From NCBI RefSeq assembly GCF_003352065.1, contig NZ_CP025803.1, positions 3,774,001 to 3,838,000 of the forward strand: a stretch of DNA of 64,000 bases. Direction: 5' to 3'. This stretch comes from Sulfitobacter sp. SK011. GTDB taxonomy: Bacteria > Pseudomonadota > Alphaproteobacteria > Rhodobacterales > Rhodobacteraceae. The notes below the pieces were generated by a model. It had not been told where the DNA came from and searched no databases. It worked only from the letters and a program-made list of their open reading frames with translations. Positions 8,494-18,054 of the stretch are shown here, in pieces (position 1 is the stretch's first letter; every line of letters starts with the position of its first letter). The translations under genes were made by a program, and so were the position numbers.

Positions 8494-11400
8494 TCACGCG
8501 ACCAACGTTTCAGCGGCCTTCAGATCGACAGAGACCAATTGGCTCACACCCTGTTCGGCCATTGTCACCCCAAACAGTCGATCCATCCGTGCCATCGTGA
8601 CAGCGTGGTGGGTGATGATCAAAAACCGCGTGTCTGTCTGGCGGCACATTTCGTCCAACAGGTCGCAGAACCGCGTCACGTTGGCATCATCCAGCGGCGC
8701 ATCAACCTCGTCGAGCACACAAATCGGCGCAGGGTTTGCAAGGAAAACGGCAAAGATCAGCGCCATCGCCGTCAGCGTCTGCTCTCCCCCGCTCAACAGG
8801 CTCAGCGTGCTCAGCTTTTTGCCGGGTGGCTGGCACATGATTTCCAATCCCGCTTCGAGCGGATCATCAGATTCGACCATCACCAGGTTGGCCTCACCGC
8901 CACCAAACAGATGTTTGAACAGCAATGAAAAGTTGGAATTGACCTGTTCGAATGCAGTGAGCAACCGTTCGCGTCCCTCGCGGTTCAGACTGGCAATGCC
9001 ACTGCGCAATGTTTTGATCGCTTCTTCAAGATCCGCCTTTTCAGCCGCCAGGTTGTCATGCTCTTCTTGCACTTCTTTTGCATCTTCCTCAGCCCGCAGG
9101 TTCACGGCCCCCAATGCATCACGCTGACGCTTGAGTCGATTTACATCGGTTTCCAACGCATCCGCGCCGGGCATCTGATCGGGGTTTACATCAAGTGCTG
9201 TCAGCAATTGATTGGGCGTCACCTGCTGATCCTCGGCGATCCGTTCCGCCGCAGCCGCCGCTGTCTCTTTCGCGGCCTCGGCCCGGGCTTCTGAACGTGC
9301 GCGGCCCTCACGGGCCTCTGACGCCTGCCGCTCCGCATCGCGCTCGGCGGTTGTCGCCTCACGTTGCGTGCTTTCACCAACAGAAAGTCTATCCGCCGCC
9401 TCTGCGCGCCGGGCTTCTGCCGCTGAAATTGCATCACTCAGCTCATCGCGCTTTGCGGCGATCTCGGCTGGGGCGGCGCTTGCCTCTTTCAGGTCTGCCT
9501 CTGAGGTCGTCTTGCGCTCCACCAATTCCGCAGTGCGCTTTTCGGCTGTCTCCAGTCGATGCCGCCAGCCGCTGATTTCCTTGGTGACTTCCTGCGCCCG
9601 TTTCGTACGCGCCTCGCCTTCGCGGCGCAATTCGTCATGGCCGGACCGCCGTGACATCATCGTGATGCGCGCGGCCTCGACGGCCATGCGAATGTCATCA
9701 ACGCTGGCGCGCGCCTCCGTCAGATCGCCCAAATCCGCCAACGCCCGCTCCGCCTCAAGCACACGTCCGCGCGCCGACATCGCTTCGTCCTCGTGGCGTT
9801 TGACGGCCAGACCAAGGCTTTCCAAACGGCCCTCGGCCAGATTGCGATCTGCTTCGGACCGGCTCAGCGCGCGACCTGCATCGGCAACCATCCGATCCGC
9901 ATCGCGCCGCGCCTCACGTGCGCGTTTGTCCGCATCGGATTGTTCAGCCAAAGTGCGCGTGAGGGTCTCATGCGCTGACCGCGCGCCCTCCGCCCTCTGG
10001 CTGGCCTGCTCAAGCGCTTGCTTCAGGACCTCAAGCCGGTTCAACTGTTGCAGCCTCAAGGCAGCAGCGGATGGCGCATCCTCAGCCCACGCGCGATAGC
10101 CATCCCAGCGCCACAGATCACCTTCCGGCGACACCAACCGCTGGCCCGGCAACAATGCATGTTGCAAGCGCGGACCGTCGTCAGGATCAACAAGCCCTAT
10201 TTGGCCCATGCGGCGGACCAGTACATCCGGCACCGACACATGCTGCGTCAGCGGCGTGACCCCGGCAGGCAGCGGTTGCGGTGCATCATAGCCCGGCAAG
10301 ACCGCCCAGCCCGACGGCCCGTCCGGCTCAACCTGCGGCGCGCGCAGATCATCGGCCAATGCCGCGCCAAGCGCCTTTTCGAACCCATGTTCAACCTGTA
10401 ACCGGTCAAGGATTTGCCCGCCCTCAGCAGTGTCCCGTTCCACCAGCTTGGCCAACGCGCCTGCCTCCGCACGCAGGGCGTTCATCTCGCCCTCCGCCTC
10501 AGACCGTTCGGCGCGCGCATCGGCTTCTCTGGCTTGGGTCTCGGCGCGGGCGGCTTCGGCATTCAATAGGGCAGTATCGGCGGCTTCTGCGGCGGCAACG
10601 GCAGCGGCTTCGGCACTTTGGGCTGCCGCAAAATCCACACCTGCCTTCTCAAGCGCGGCACCACTTTGCGCCACGGCGTCTTGTGCCTTCTGCGCCTCAG
10701 CCTCTGACTTTTCCTGCGTCTTTCGGCTGTCTTCAAGCAACCGTTCAGCCGATCCATGCCGGGCAGCCAGCCGTGCCATATCTTCGGTCAGCTGTGACAG
10801 ATCACCTTCGCGCACCTGCAAGACCGCCGCCGCCTCACGCGCTGCCTCTGCGGCGCTCTCCAATGCTGCGTCATGCCCCTCGCCCGCCTTGGCCAGTTCG
10901 CGGGCCTCCCATTCCAGCCGCTCGATGGTTTCGCCCGCGTCCTTGTTCAGCCCGCCTTCACGTTCGATATCCCGCGCCAACTGCGCAATGCGCCCGGCCA
11001 ATGTTTCGATCGTCGCCTGTGCGCGCGCCTCCTGATCGGTCAGCGTATCGCGCTGCACCGCCAACCGCTGCAACACTGCGGCTGCAATGGCCTCTTCCTC
11101 GCGCAGCGCGGGCAAAGCATCCTCAGCAACCTGTCGCGCCTTCGCGGCCTGCTGGACCACGCCTTGCGCCTGCGCTGCCGCAGTCACCCGGGCGCGCAGC
11201 TCTTCATCCGCCTTTGCGCGGGCATCATCCGCTTCGCGCCAGCGCCGATAAAGCAGCATCCCTTCGGTCTTGCGCAAATCATCCCCGATCTCGCGATAGC
11301 GCGCCGCTTGTCGCGCCTGCCGGGCCAATTGCGCCAACTGGGTTGCCAGTTGTTCAATCACATCATCAACGCGGGCAAGGTTCGCTTCGGCACCGTTCAG

Positions 11401-11949
11401 TTTCAGCTCTGCCTCATGGCGCCGCTGATAAAGACCGGAAATCCCGGCAGCTTCTTCCAGAATACGGCGGCGGCTCTTGGGCTTGGCATTGATCAGCTCT
11501 GCAATCTGCCCCTGCCGCACCAATGCAGGGCTGTGCGCCCCGGTTGAGGCATCGGCAAACAGCATCTGCACATCGCGCGCACGCACGTCTTTGCCCGCCG
11601 CTTTGTAAGCACTGCCCACATCTCGGGTGATCCGGCGCACGATCTCAAGATTATCGGTGTCGTTGAAGCCTGCTGGGGCCAACCGCTCACTGTTATCAAT
11701 GTGCAGAGCGACTTCTGCAAAGTTGCGCGCGGGCCGGGTGGCAGCCCCGGCAAAAATCACGTCTTCCATGCCGCCGCCCCGAACAGCTGTGGGGCGGTTT
11801 TCACCCATCACCCAACGCAGCGCTTCCAACAGGTTCGATTTACCACAGCCGTTTGGCCCCACAACGCCGGTCAAACCATCTGAGATGATCAGGTCGGTGG
11901 GGTCCACAAAGCTTTTGAAGCCTGTCAGTCTAAGTTTGGAAAAGCGCAA
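8494..11949 (-). CDS. smc: Chromosome segregation ATPase SMC
   Basis: A 1151-residue condensin subunit. Walker A is GPNGCGKSN at 31-39; about 170-500 and 640-980 are Ala/Glu/Arg-rich coiled coils; the hinge is around 510-630; the ABC signature LLSGGEQ and Walker B VLDEVDAPLDD are near residues 1055-1100. Length and order are typical of alphaproteobacterial SMC. The start is TTG (11947-11949), giving the family N-terminus RFSKLRLTGFKSFVDPTDL; no ATG is suitably placed. A perfect DnaA box lies about 100 bp upstream. Confidence 0.95.
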   Translation of the reverse strand: MRFSKLRLTGFKSFVDPTDLIISDGLTGVVGPNGCGKSNLLEALRWVMGENRPTAVRGGGMEDVIFAGAATRPARNFAEVALHIDNSERLAPAGFNDTDNLEIVRRITRDVGSAYKAAGKDVRARDVQMLFADASTGAHSPALVRQGQIAELINAKPKSRRRILEEAAGISGLYQRRHEAELKLNGAEANLARVDDVIEQLATQLAQLARQARQAARYREIGDDLRKTEGMLLYRRWREADDARAKADEELRARVTAAAQAQGVVQQAAKARQVAEDALPALREEEAIAAAVLQRLAVQRDTLTDQEARAQATIETLAGRIAQLARDIEREGGLNKDAGETIERLEWEARELAKAGEGHDAALESAAEAAREAAAVLQVREGDLSQLTEDMARLAARHGSAERLLEDSRKTQEKSEAEAQKAQDAVAQSGAALEKAGVDFAAAQSAEAAAVAAAEAADTALLNAEAARAETQAREADARAERSEAEGEMNALRAEAGALAKLVERDTAEGGQILDRLQVEHGFEKALGAALADDLRAPQVEPDGPSGWAVLPGYDAPQPLPAGVTPLTQHVSVPDVLVRRMGQIGLVDPDDGPRLQHALLPGQRLVSPEGDLWRWDGYRAWAEDAPSAAALRLQQLNRLEVLKQALEQASQRAEGARSAHETLTRTLAEQSDADKRAREARRDADRMVADAGRALSRSEADRNLAEGRLESLGLAVKRHEDEAMSARGRVLEAERALADLGDLTEARASVDDIRMAVEAARITMMSRRSGHDELRREGEARTKRAQEVTKEISGWRHRLETAEKRTAELVERKTTSEADLKEASAAPAEIAAKRDELSDAISAAEARRAEAADRLSVGESTQREATTAERDAERQASEAREGRARSEARAEAAKETAAAAAERIAEDQQVTPNQLLTALDVNPDQMPGADALETDVNRLKRQRDALGAVNLRAEEDAKEVQEEHDNLAAEKADLEEAIKTLRSGIASLNREGRERLLTAFEQVNSNFSLLFKHLFGGGEANLVMVESDDPLEAGLEIMCQPPGKKLSTLSLLSGGEQTLTAMALIFAVFLANPAPICVLDEVDAPLDDANVTRFCDLLDEMCRQTDTRFLIITHHAVTMARMDRLFGVTMAEQGVSQLVSVDLKAAETLVA

Positions 11950-12050
11950 GTACTGCCGTGCTCCGATGATTCCATAGCTCGGAGGAAAATGAAGGTTCAG
12001 CGCCCCCTAAGTCAACACCATCACACCATACACAGGGGGTATATCGGCGA

Positions 12051-12059
12051 TTATCCACA
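12051..12059. promoter_or_regulatory. Perfect DnaA box upstream of smc
   Basis: TTATCCACA, the consensus DnaA-binding 9-mer, lies between the lipoprotein gene end (12073) and the smc start (11949). Only one full-consensus copy was noticed here, so it is more likely a regulatory or titration site than an origin. Confidence 0.55.
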
Positions 12060-12072
12060 AGATATTGCGATT

Positions 12073-12480
12073 TTAGGCGGGATAGCAGTCCAAATCGACA
12101 CTGACCTGACCAACGCCCCGCAATTCGGTCCCGCGCACTGGGATGCAATCAAGCGCCGCCGGCGCGATCCGGTCACGTGGCGCGCCCTTACCACAGTCCA
12201 ACAGCCCTGTCGCCAATGCCTGATCGCCGCGCACCTCTTTGACTTTGCACCCGCTGACTTTGGCCATGGCGATGCCCGCTTGGTCCCGGATCGGTCCGAA
12301 CCGAGGGGCATATTGCATGTTGACGCGCATCGCTTCGGCCAGATCATCGCGCACGCGCACATCAAAAACCGACCCCTCAACAGTCACTCGGGTGGCCGGC
12401 AGGCCGCGAAAATGCGGGCCTGCGGTGTTGCAGGCAGCAAGACCAAAGCAGAGACATATGAGATAGGCATGACGCGACAT
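12073..12480 (-). CDS. Small lipoprotein, function unknown
   Basis: A 135-residue protein with an N-terminal signal and lipobox GLAAC (Cys at about 17), so it is probably lipid-anchored on the periplasmic side. The mature part contains four further Cys, with GCKVKEVRGDQALATGLLDC and a C-terminal LDC pair, suggesting disulfide bonds. No named family is recognised. It is the gene upstream of smc on the same strand and its start region faces the FadR-type regulator gene. Confidence 0.7.
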   Translation of the reverse strand: MSRHAYLICLCFGLAACNTAGPHFRGLPATRVTVEGSVFDVRVRDDLAEAMRVNMQYAPRFGPIRDQAGIAMAKVSGCKVKEVRGDQALATGLLDCGKGAPRDRIAPAALDCIPVRGTELRGVGQVSVDLDCYPA

Positions 12481-12564
12481 CCCGTATTGTCAGACGCGAA
12501 TGGTTAACAATTTGTTACCCCTCATGCCGCCCGGCCCATAAAAGCAATTGCTGCCTCGGCCCTC

Positions 12565-12583
12565 TGGTCATATAATTTGACCA
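12565..12583. promoter_or_regulatory. FadR/PdhR-type palindromic operator
   Basis: TGGTCA-N7-TGACCA is a perfect inverted repeat ending 15 nt before the ATG of the GntR-family gene. The TGGT...ACCA arms are typical of operators of FadR/PdhR/LldR-type regulators, and the TATAAT in the spacer looks like a -10 element, so autorepression is likely. Confidence 0.75.
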
Positions 12584-12598
12584 ATTCGAGGATTTGCC

Positions 12599-13366
12599 AT
12601 GCCCTTTCGCCCAGTGACCCAAGAAAAACTGTCTCATGCCGTGATCGGCCAGATCGAGCAACTGATCTTGCGCGGCATCTTACGACCGGGTGAACGGCTG
12701 CCTGCAGAACGTGAATTGGCCGAACGGTTTGGCGTTTCCCGGCCTTCCCTGCGCGATGCAATATCACAGCTTCAGACGACAGGCCTGCTCAGCACCAAAC
12801 CGGGGGCCGGTATCTATGTCGCTGACGTTCTGGGCAGTGCATTTTCGCCTGCACTGATTGATCTGTTCTCGCGTCATGACGAGGCGGTATTCGACTACCT
12901 GTCCTTTCGCCGTGACATGGAAGGACTGGCCGCGATGCGCGCGGCACAGTTTGGATCCGACACCGATCTTGCCGTCGTTCAAACCGTGTTCGACAAGATG
13001 GAAAAGGCCCATACAAAGCGGGATGCCAATGAGGAAGCGCAACTGGACGCGCAATTCCATATGGCAATTATTGAGGCCAGCCATAACGTCGTGATGCTGC
13101 ATATGATGCGCTCAATGTATGAGCTGCTGCGCGGCGGGGTGTTTTATAACCGCCAGGTGATGTTCAAACAAAAAATCAGCCGTTCCGCGCTTTTGGATCA
13201 ACACCGCGCCATCAACAACGCCTTGCAAAGCCGCGATCCCGCCGCTGCGCGGGCTGCGGTCGAAGCGCATCTGACTTACGTCGCCGCCTCGCTGACCGAT
13301 CAGCAAAAAGCCGACCGCAACGACCAGATCGCCCGCCAGCGTCTGGAGCATGAAAGCAACACCTGA
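12599..13366 (+). CDS. GntR-family (FCD-type) transcriptional regulator
   Basis: A 255-residue regulator. Residues 8-75 are a GntR winged helix (LRPGERLPAERELAERFGVSRPSLRDAISQLQTTGLL); residues 95-235 form an all-helical FCD ligand domain (FDYLSFRRDMEGLAA, FHMAIIEASHN, HRAINNALQSRD with the metal/ligand His). The type resembles PdhR/LldR, sensors of small carboxylates. GAGG precedes the ATG. No metabolic operon adjoins it: the next gene is the convergent atp operon behind a shared terminator, so its targets are elsewhere apart from its own operator. Confidence 0.9.
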   Translation: MPFRPVTQEKLSHAVIGQIEQLILRGILRPGERLPAERELAERFGVSRPSLRDAISQLQTTGLLSTKPGAGIYVADVLGSAFSPALIDLFSRHDEAVFDYLSFRRDMEGLAAMRAAQFGSDTDLAVVQTVFDKMEKAHTKRDANEEAQLDAQFHMAIIEASHNVVMLHMMRSMYELLRGGVFYNRQVMFKQKISRSALLDQHRAINNALQSRDPAAARAAVEAHLTYVAASLTDQQKADRNDQIARQRLEHESNT

Positions 13367-13423
13367 CCCCGACCAGTCGCCAGGGTAATGGACCGCACAG
13401 ATCTTCGCCCTCCCAGACAACAA

Positions 13424-13450
13424 AAAACCCCGGCCAATGACCGGGGTTTT
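13424..13450. terminator. Bidirectional rho-independent terminator
   Basis: AAAACCCCGG and CCGGGGTTTT form a perfect 10-bp stem around CCAATGA, with A-rich and T-rich ends on either side. It lies between the convergent GntR gene and atpF and can stop transcription from both. Confidence 0.9.
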
Positions 13451-13476
13451 CAGAATTATCGTACTGACATCAAAGC

Positions 13477-14049
13477 CTAGTGCAGTTTCGCATCTACCTG
13501 CTCAATCGCCTCATCAATCAGCTTGTTGCCATCTGCGGCAGACATCTGTTTCGCGATCACGTCTCGTGCCGCAGCAACCGCAATCGTAACGGCTGTATCG
13601 CGTACTTCTTTCACCGCGGCAGCCTGAGCTGATACAATCTGTTCCTCTGCAGCGGCCATCCGGCGCTCCAGTGATTTGGCCAGATCTGCACGTGCCTGTT
13701 CAGCAGCGGCATTGGCTTCTTCCTTCGCGGCAGAAACGATGCGGTCCGCCTGATCCTGCACTTCTTTCTGCTTGCGCTCATAGGACGCCAGCAATGTTTG
13801 CGCTTCTTCACGCAGGGTGCGGGCTTCTTCCAACTCGGACTTGATGCCATCGGCACGTTTGTCCAGCATCCCACCCAAAAGTCCCGGCACCTTGAAGTAT
13901 ATCAGCACGGCGATGAACAAAAGGAACGCCAGCAAAACCACAAAGTCAGTATTCTTAAGCGAGAAGAACACGTCGCCCGCAGCAAATGCAGGAGAGGCCA
14001 TCAGTGCGGCCAACGCGGTTGAAACGGATAAACGTAAGTTCTTAACCAT
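13477..14049 (-). CDS. atpF: F0F1 ATP synthase subunit b
   Basis: A 190-residue subunit of the peripheral stalk linking F0 to F1. A signal-like N-terminus (residues 1-23, ending AFAAG) precedes the single membrane anchor (FVVLLAFLLFIAVLIYFKVP, about 36-55) and a long Ala/Glu/Lys-rich helix that dimerises with b'. The additional N-terminal hydrophobic stretch is typical of alphaproteobacterial b. It is the last gene of the leftward F0 operon, 3 nt after b', and ends against a bidirectional terminator. Confidence 0.93.
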   Translation of the reverse strand: MVKNLRLSVSTALAALMASPAFAAGDVFFSLKNTDFVVLLAFLLFIAVLIYFKVPGLLGGMLDKRADGIKSELEEARTLREEAQTLLASYERKQKEVQDQADRIVSAAKEEANAAAEQARADLAKSLERRMAAAEEQIVSAQAAAVKEVRDTAVTIAVAAARDVIAKQMSAADGNKLIDEAIEQVDAKLH

Positions 14050-14052
14050 TGG

Positions 14053-14613
14053 TTATCCTTTCATCCGTGAGGTCACAGCAGCGTTGATGGTTTTGGCATC
14101 AGCCTTGCCACCCATCGCTGCAACGATTTCTTTGGCCGTATCCTTGGCCACGACTTTAACGTTCTCCAACGCGCTTGCGCGAATTTCAGAGATCGCTTTT
14201 TCCGATTCAGCGGCTTTCGCTGCAATCTCGGCGTCGGCACGGGAAATCGCATCATCCAGATCCGCCTGCATATCCGCTTTGGCTTGCCCAACGATGCTGT
14301 GCGCCTCAGCGCGGGCATCCAGCAAAGCCTTGTCATATGCAGCTTCGGCTTCAACGGCTTTGGCCTTGAGGTCTTCGGCGGCGGCGATGTCATTGGTGAT
14401 CGTACCCTGACGTTCTGCCAGAACCGCACCAATACGCGGCAACGCCACGCGGGACAGAATAAAATATGTCGCGATCAGCGCCAGAACCAGCCAGAATATC
14501 TGATTTCCCCAAGTCGAGAAATCGAGCTGTGGCATGCCCGGTGTGCTGGCGTGTTCAGCCATGTCAACGCCAACGGCGTCGGCCAAACCATCGCTATGTG
14601 TTTCAGTTGCCAT
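14053..14613 (-). CDS. atpX: F0F1 ATP synthase subunit b'
   Basis: A 186-residue second b-type stalk subunit, as found in photosynthetic bacteria and their Rhodobacterales relatives. A roughly 35-residue acidic lead precedes the membrane helix ([21 protein letters not shown]) and the long coiled coil rich in Ala and Glu. It lies between atpE and atpF; the 3-nt gap to atpF implies coupled translation in roughly equal amounts, as needed for the b-b' heterodimer. Confidence 0.92.
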   Translation of the reverse strand: MATETHSDGLADAVGVDMAEHASTPGMPQLDFSTWGNQIFWLVLALIATYFILSRVALPRIGAVLAERQGTITNDIAAAEDLKAKAVEAEAAYDKALLDARAEAHSIVGQAKADMQADLDDAISRADAEIAAKAAESEKAISEIRASALENVKVVAKDTAKEIVAAMGGKADAKTINAAVTSRMKG

Positions 14614-14702
14614 TTTGGCTTCTCCTTGGAAACTTGGCCGTTACGTGCCGGGCAGATACGTGCGTCGCATCTGCCCGCCTGTAAGGATATCAGTTCCGAG
14701 GA

Positions 14703-14927
14703 TTAAACAGCGAACATCAACAGCAGAGCAACGAGGAACGCGAAGATCCCCAAAGCTTCTGCAAAGGCGATGCCGATGAAAAGTGTTGCTGTCTGACCGG
14801 CGGCTGCCGATGGGTTGCGCAATGCGCCGGACAAGAAGTTGCCAGCAACGTTACCAACACCGATGGCTGCTGCCCCGGAACCGATTGCTGCCAAGCCTGC
14901 GCCGATGTGTGCGAGTTCGCCTTCCAT
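14703..14927 (-). CDS. atpE: F0F1 ATP synthase subunit c
   Basis: The 74-residue proteolipid of the c ring. Two membrane helices are joined by the polar loop around RNPSA; the first contains the [11 protein letters not shown] glycine motif and the second the proton-binding Glu in [10 protein letters not shown]. The length and motifs are canonical. It is flanked by about 70-nt and 90-nt gaps, longer than elsewhere in the operon, in line with the higher synthesis of c than of the other F0 subunits. Confidence 0.96.
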   Translation of the reverse strand: MEGELAHIGAGLAAIGSGAAAIGVGNVAGNFLSGALRNPSAAAGQTATLFIGIAFAEALGIFAFLVALLLMFAV

Positions 14928-14996
14928 GTGAATTCTCCTATTAGGTTGGAAGTTGAGTATTAGGACGGGTTAATTTCGCCCGAATGAGTAAAGTCG

Positions 14997-15755
14997 TTAG
15001 TGACCCGGATGCAGAGCGTCTTTGAGATACACGCATGTGAGGATGGTGAAAACGTAGGCCTGAATAAAGGCCACCAGAACCTCCAGCCCGTACATCGCCG
15101 TGATGGCAATGACTGACGCCGGAGAAATGATTGTGATTGCGGCAAAGCCTGCGAAAACCTTGATCACCGCGTGACCCGCCATGACGTTGCCCGCCAAACG
15201 AATGGAATGGCTGACGGGGCGCACGAAATAGCTGATCAATTCAATGATCGCGAGCACGGGACGCAGGGCCAGAGGTGCCGATGACACCCAGAACAAGCCC
15301 AGAAACGCGGTGCCGTTCTTTACAAAGCCCAAAACGGTAACGGTCAAGAAAACCGCCATCGCCAGAACAACAGTCACAGCGAAATGCGACGTTGGCGTAA
15401 AGGCGGTCGGGATCAGACCAAGAAAGTTGGCGCAGACGATAAACATAAAGAGCGTCATGATATACGGGAAATACTTGATCCCATCCTTGCCGCAGATGTC
15501 CTCGACCATTTTATAAACAAAGCCATAAGCCAATTCAGCGACCGACTGTATCCGCGTTGGGATGATTGAACGCTTTGACGTGCCCAGAACCAGCAGGGCA
15601 AAAGTCGCCAGAACCGCCAGAGCCATCCACAATGTGGAGTTGGTGATCGAGTACCAGGTTACAGCTCCATCGCCCAAGATGTTCTCAACCTTGAACTGAT
15701 CCATCGGGTGAAAGACCAAACCGCCTGTCTCTTCGCCGCTTGCCTCTGTTGCCAT
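14997..15755 (-). CDS. atpB: F0F1 ATP synthase subunit a
   Basis: A 252-residue integral membrane protein carrying the proton half-channels. Five to six hydrophobic helices can be read; the essential Arg lies in [14 protein letters not shown], and the final helix [23 protein letters not shown] is the family C-terminus. One nt separates it from atpI upstream, so these two are coupled. Confidence 0.96.
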   Translation of the reverse strand: MATEASGEETGGLVFHPMDQFKVENILGDGAVTWYSITNSTLWMALAVLATFALLVLGTSKRSIIPTRIQSVAELAYGFVYKMVEDICGKDGIKYFPYIMTLFMFIVCANFLGLIPTAFTPTSHFAVTVVLAMAVFLTVTVLGFVKNGTAFLGLFWVSSAPLALRPVLAIIELISYFVRPVSHSIRLAGNVMAGHAVIKVFAGFAAITIISPASVIAITAMYGLEVLVAFIQAYVFTILTCVYLKDALHPGH

Positions 15756-15756
15756 T

Positions 15757-16086
15757 TCAGGCTCCTTCGTTCTTTTCAGCCTGTTCGGCCAACTGCTTTT
15801 CCTGGATTTCCTTGGCAGAGCGGAGCATCGTTTTCACCCCAGCCGCAAGGCCCAGCATTACAAACAGCACCATGAAGATGGGCAATGTGCCGAACAGCAA
15901 ATCAAGCCCATATCCGATGCCAAAACCGATCCCAAGACCGGCCACCAATTCAATCACCATCCGCCATGCCAAATTGGCCTGAGAATAATGCTCATCCACG
16001 CGGGGTTTTGGCGCGTTGCGCTTTCTTGCGGCGTCAAGTTTGGCCTCAAGCTGCTGCAGTTGCTGCTGTTGGTCCGGGTCTGGCAC
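15757..16086 (-). CDS. atpI: ATP synthase assembly protein AtpI
   Basis: A 109-residue protein with a Gln/Lys/Arg-rich N-terminus and two membrane helices ([23 protein letters not shown] and [19 protein letters not shown]). AtpI helps c-ring assembly and ion (Mg) supply in other bacteria. The start is GTG at 16084-16086, preceded on its strand by GGGGGA as ribosome-binding site. It heads the F0 operon; the promoter should be in the roughly 200 bp to 16291, where I see no other gene. Confidence 0.9.
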   Translation of the reverse strand: MPDPDQQQQLQQLEAKLDAARKRNAPKPRVDEHYSQANLAWRMVIELVAGLGIGFGIGYGLDLLFGTLPIFMVLFVMLGLAAGVKTMLRSAKEIQEKQLAEQAEKNEGA

Positions 16087-16290
16087 GCCGCATCCCCCAT
16101 TGGATAACTTGTCATGTAGCTACTGGCGGGATAGCTCGGAGTCAACCGCTGCCATGTTCACTGCGCGCTGCAATTAACATTTTGTTTTTGAACAACTTTT
16201 CACAACAAAGGTGCGCGCCAAATCACCCATCCAATCTGGCAATGTGTCATCCTGAGGCTTTTTCGTTATTCAACCAATTGGTTGATGTTT

Positions 16291-17184
16291 TCAAACTGCT
16301 GGTTCACTCCGGAAGGAACGGGTCTCATCAAGGAGCCACGCACGGAACTGCTTTACCGCTGAGCGACGCACGCCACGGCTGCCGTAAACCAGATAAAAGG
16401 CACCATCCCTGATCCCGATATCAAAACACCGCACCAAGCGCCCCAGCCCGACATCAAACGAAACACATTCTGACGACCCCAAGTACACCCCAAGCCCATT
16501 CAGTCCGGCCTCGTATGCGAGCGGCGGCTTCATACGCCACTCATGATCCAAAAGCGCATCCGTTTGAACACCGGCAGCAGCGAACCATGGCTTCCAGATG
16601 TTGTTGGTCCGATCTCGGAGCAGCGGCAGTTTCAACAAATCCTCCGGCTTGCGAATGCCATCTTCCATCAGATCAGGGGATGCATGGGGATAGATCGGGG
16701 CGGCGCTTAACAGATCGGACGGCCCGTCCAATTTACCCGTATGCGCAAACCGGACAGCAATATCCGCCTCGTATCTTTCAACATCCGCAAGAGCAGGCGA
16801 TGCCTCCAGCCGCACCTCGACTTCTGGATAGGCCTTTTGAAACCCGGCCAATCGCGGAATGATAAATCGCTCAGCAAAAAGCGGCTCGCTGTTCACCGTA
16901 ACCTGCCCTGTTGGCACATCGGCAAGGTCGTCCGTCGCATCTGCGATCATATCCAACGCAGGCAGCACCCTTTCCAGATAGCTGCGCCCCACCATCGTCA
17001 ACTCGACCCCACGCGGCAAATCACGAAACAATTTCACGCCCAGGCGGGCCTCTAACCCGCGCACATGCCGGCTGATCGCGGAATGACTGACCAACAACTC
17101 CTCCGCCGCACGGCTAAAGCTTTCGTGGCGCGCCGCGGCATCAAACGCACGCAAGGCATTCAGAGGCGGAAGATTTCGTGACAT
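16291..17184 (-). CDS. LysR-family regulator, GcvA-like
   Basis: A 297-residue regulator: winged helix at 7-65 (LNALRAFDAAARHESFSRAAEELLVSHSAISRHVRGLEARLGV) followed by a type 2 periplasmic-binding-like effector domain to about 290. The N-terminus PPLNALRAFDAAARH and the effector part resemble the GcvA subgroup. It is divergent from a DUF1127 gene, with a 105-bp gap that contains T-rich and palindromic stretches suitable for LysR binding. The effector is unknown. Confidence 0.9.
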   Translation of the reverse strand: MSRNLPPLNALRAFDAAARHESFSRAAEELLVSHSAISRHVRGLEARLGVKLFRDLPRGVELTMVGRSYLERVLPALDMIADATDDLADVPTGQVTVNSEPLFAERFIIPRLAGFQKAYPEVEVRLEASPALADVERYEADIAVRFAHTGKLDGPSDLLSAAPIYPHASPDLMEDGIRKPEDLLKLPLLRDRTNNIWKPWFAAAGVQTDALLDHEWRMKPPLAYEAGLNGLGVYLGSSECVSFDVGLGRLVRCFDIGIRDGAFYLVYGSRGVRRSAVKQFRAWLLDETRSFRSEPAV

Positions 17185-17289
17185 TCATATACGTGCGTTT
17201 TTTGCACACATAATGTCAAGTATTGGCGTTTGATTCAAAGGGATTCCTCACCGTATCAATGCATATCACTCACAGATAGGTGGAAAATC

Positions 17290-17532
17290 ATGTCCTATAT
17301 GCATTTAAACGCGCTGCGGCGCGCAGGGTTCACTCGTGCGAAAATTCAGCGTATTGCGAAATGGCTCAGCCTAAAGTTATTGGCCAAATTAACCAAGCTG
17401 GGGTCAGATCCGCGTCAAAGCTACCCCAAACTCTCAGATCATTTGGCGCGGGACATTGGGCTGGACCCTGCAGACCGGGAATGGGGCAGCATCGAACTGC
17501 CGTCGCAGACAACACATCATCCACGCGGATGA
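17290..17532 (+). CDS. DUF1127-type small basic protein
   Basis: An 80-residue basic protein. The central KIQRIAKWLSLKLLAKLTKLG helix and the motif KLSDHLARDIGLDPAD match the DUF1127 (YjiS-like) pattern 'LsdhlLrDIGl'. Small DUF1127 proteins of alphaproteobacteria are linked to RNA and phosphate/stress responses. ATG at 17290. It lies divergent to the GcvA-like LysR gene, which may control it, and 39 nt upstream of the ArsR gene. Confidence 0.65.
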   Translation: MSYMHLNALRRAGFTRAKIQRIAKWLSLKLLAKLTKLGSDPRQSYPKLSDHLARDIGLDPADREWGSIELPSQTTHHPRG

Positions 17533-17571
17533 AACGCTTTCCTGAAGCTGCGACCCTAGGTATGACAGGGC

Positions 17572-17913
17572 ATGACACGTGACATTGATCAGGTATTTGC
17601 CGCCCTCTCCGACCCGACCCGCCGCACCATTCTGGCGATGCTGCTTGAGGATGATATGGCTGTCACAGATGTGGCAGAGCCATTTGACATGTCTCTGGCC
17701 GCGATCTCTAAACATTTGGGGGTTTTGTCGGCTGCTGGGCTTATCTCTCAGGAAAAGCGCGGGCGGGTCAAATGGTGCAAGCTGGAACCCGATGCGATGC
17801 GCAAAGCTTCGGTCTGGATGCAGGGGTTTGGACAGTTCGAACCGGTCAATCTGGATGACTTCGAAAGGTTTCTCGCGCGCGAACTCGCGGAAGTGGTGTC
17901 AGACGAGGCATAA
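17572..17913 (+). CDS. ArsR-family regulator
   Basis: A 113-residue winged-helix protein (DQVFAALSDPTRRTILAMLLEDDMAVTDVAEPFDMSLAAISKHLGVLSAAGLI). There is no Cys pair of the metal-sensing type (a single Cys in VKWCKLEPDA), so it is closer to the ArsR subgroup that controls SRPBCC/START-domain genes. No such partner lies downstream: the next item is the oppositely oriented 22-residue peptide gene. Confidence 0.88.
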   Translation: MTRDIDQVFAALSDPTRRTILAMLLEDDMAVTDVAEPFDMSLAAISKHLGVLSAAGLISQEKRGRVKWCKLEPDAMRKASVWMQGFGQFEPVNLDDFERFLARELAEVVSDEA

Positions 17914-17953
17914 AACCGAGGTATAAAATTTCAGGCCCCGTCTGATGGTTCGC

Positions 17954-18022
17954 TTATAAAACGAACTGAACGATCGCCAAAACAATGACCACAAGACCGA
18001 CAAGATAAATAATACCACGCAT
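17954..18022 (-). CDS. 22-residue hydrophobic membrane peptide
   Basis: A complete tiny gene: ATG (18020-18022), 22 codons, TAA (17954-17956). The product begins MRGIIYLVGLVVIVLAIV and is a single membrane helix after an N-terminal Arg, ending FVL. The Shine-Dalgarno AAGGAA lies 6 nt before the ATG. A GGAAC-N17-TGTT promoter-like pair lies 33-58 nt upstream. I recall similar short MRGIIYLVGL peptides in Rhodobacteraceae, but no function. Confidence 0.7.
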   Translation of the reverse strand: MRGIIYLVGLVVIVLAIVQFVL

Positions 18023-18054
18023 GGAAAGTTCCTTTTAGTTTGCTTCTGGACCCT

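Noticed and set aside
10281-11492. Long Pro/Arg-rich forward frame opposite smc
   Set aside because: Composition typical of antisense frames of Ala/Glu-rich coiled coils.
12503-12517. CtrA-like site TTAA-N7-TTAC
   Set aside because: One base off consensus and also readable as a simple TAACA-ATT-TGTTA palindrome; no cell-cycle context for the flanking genes.
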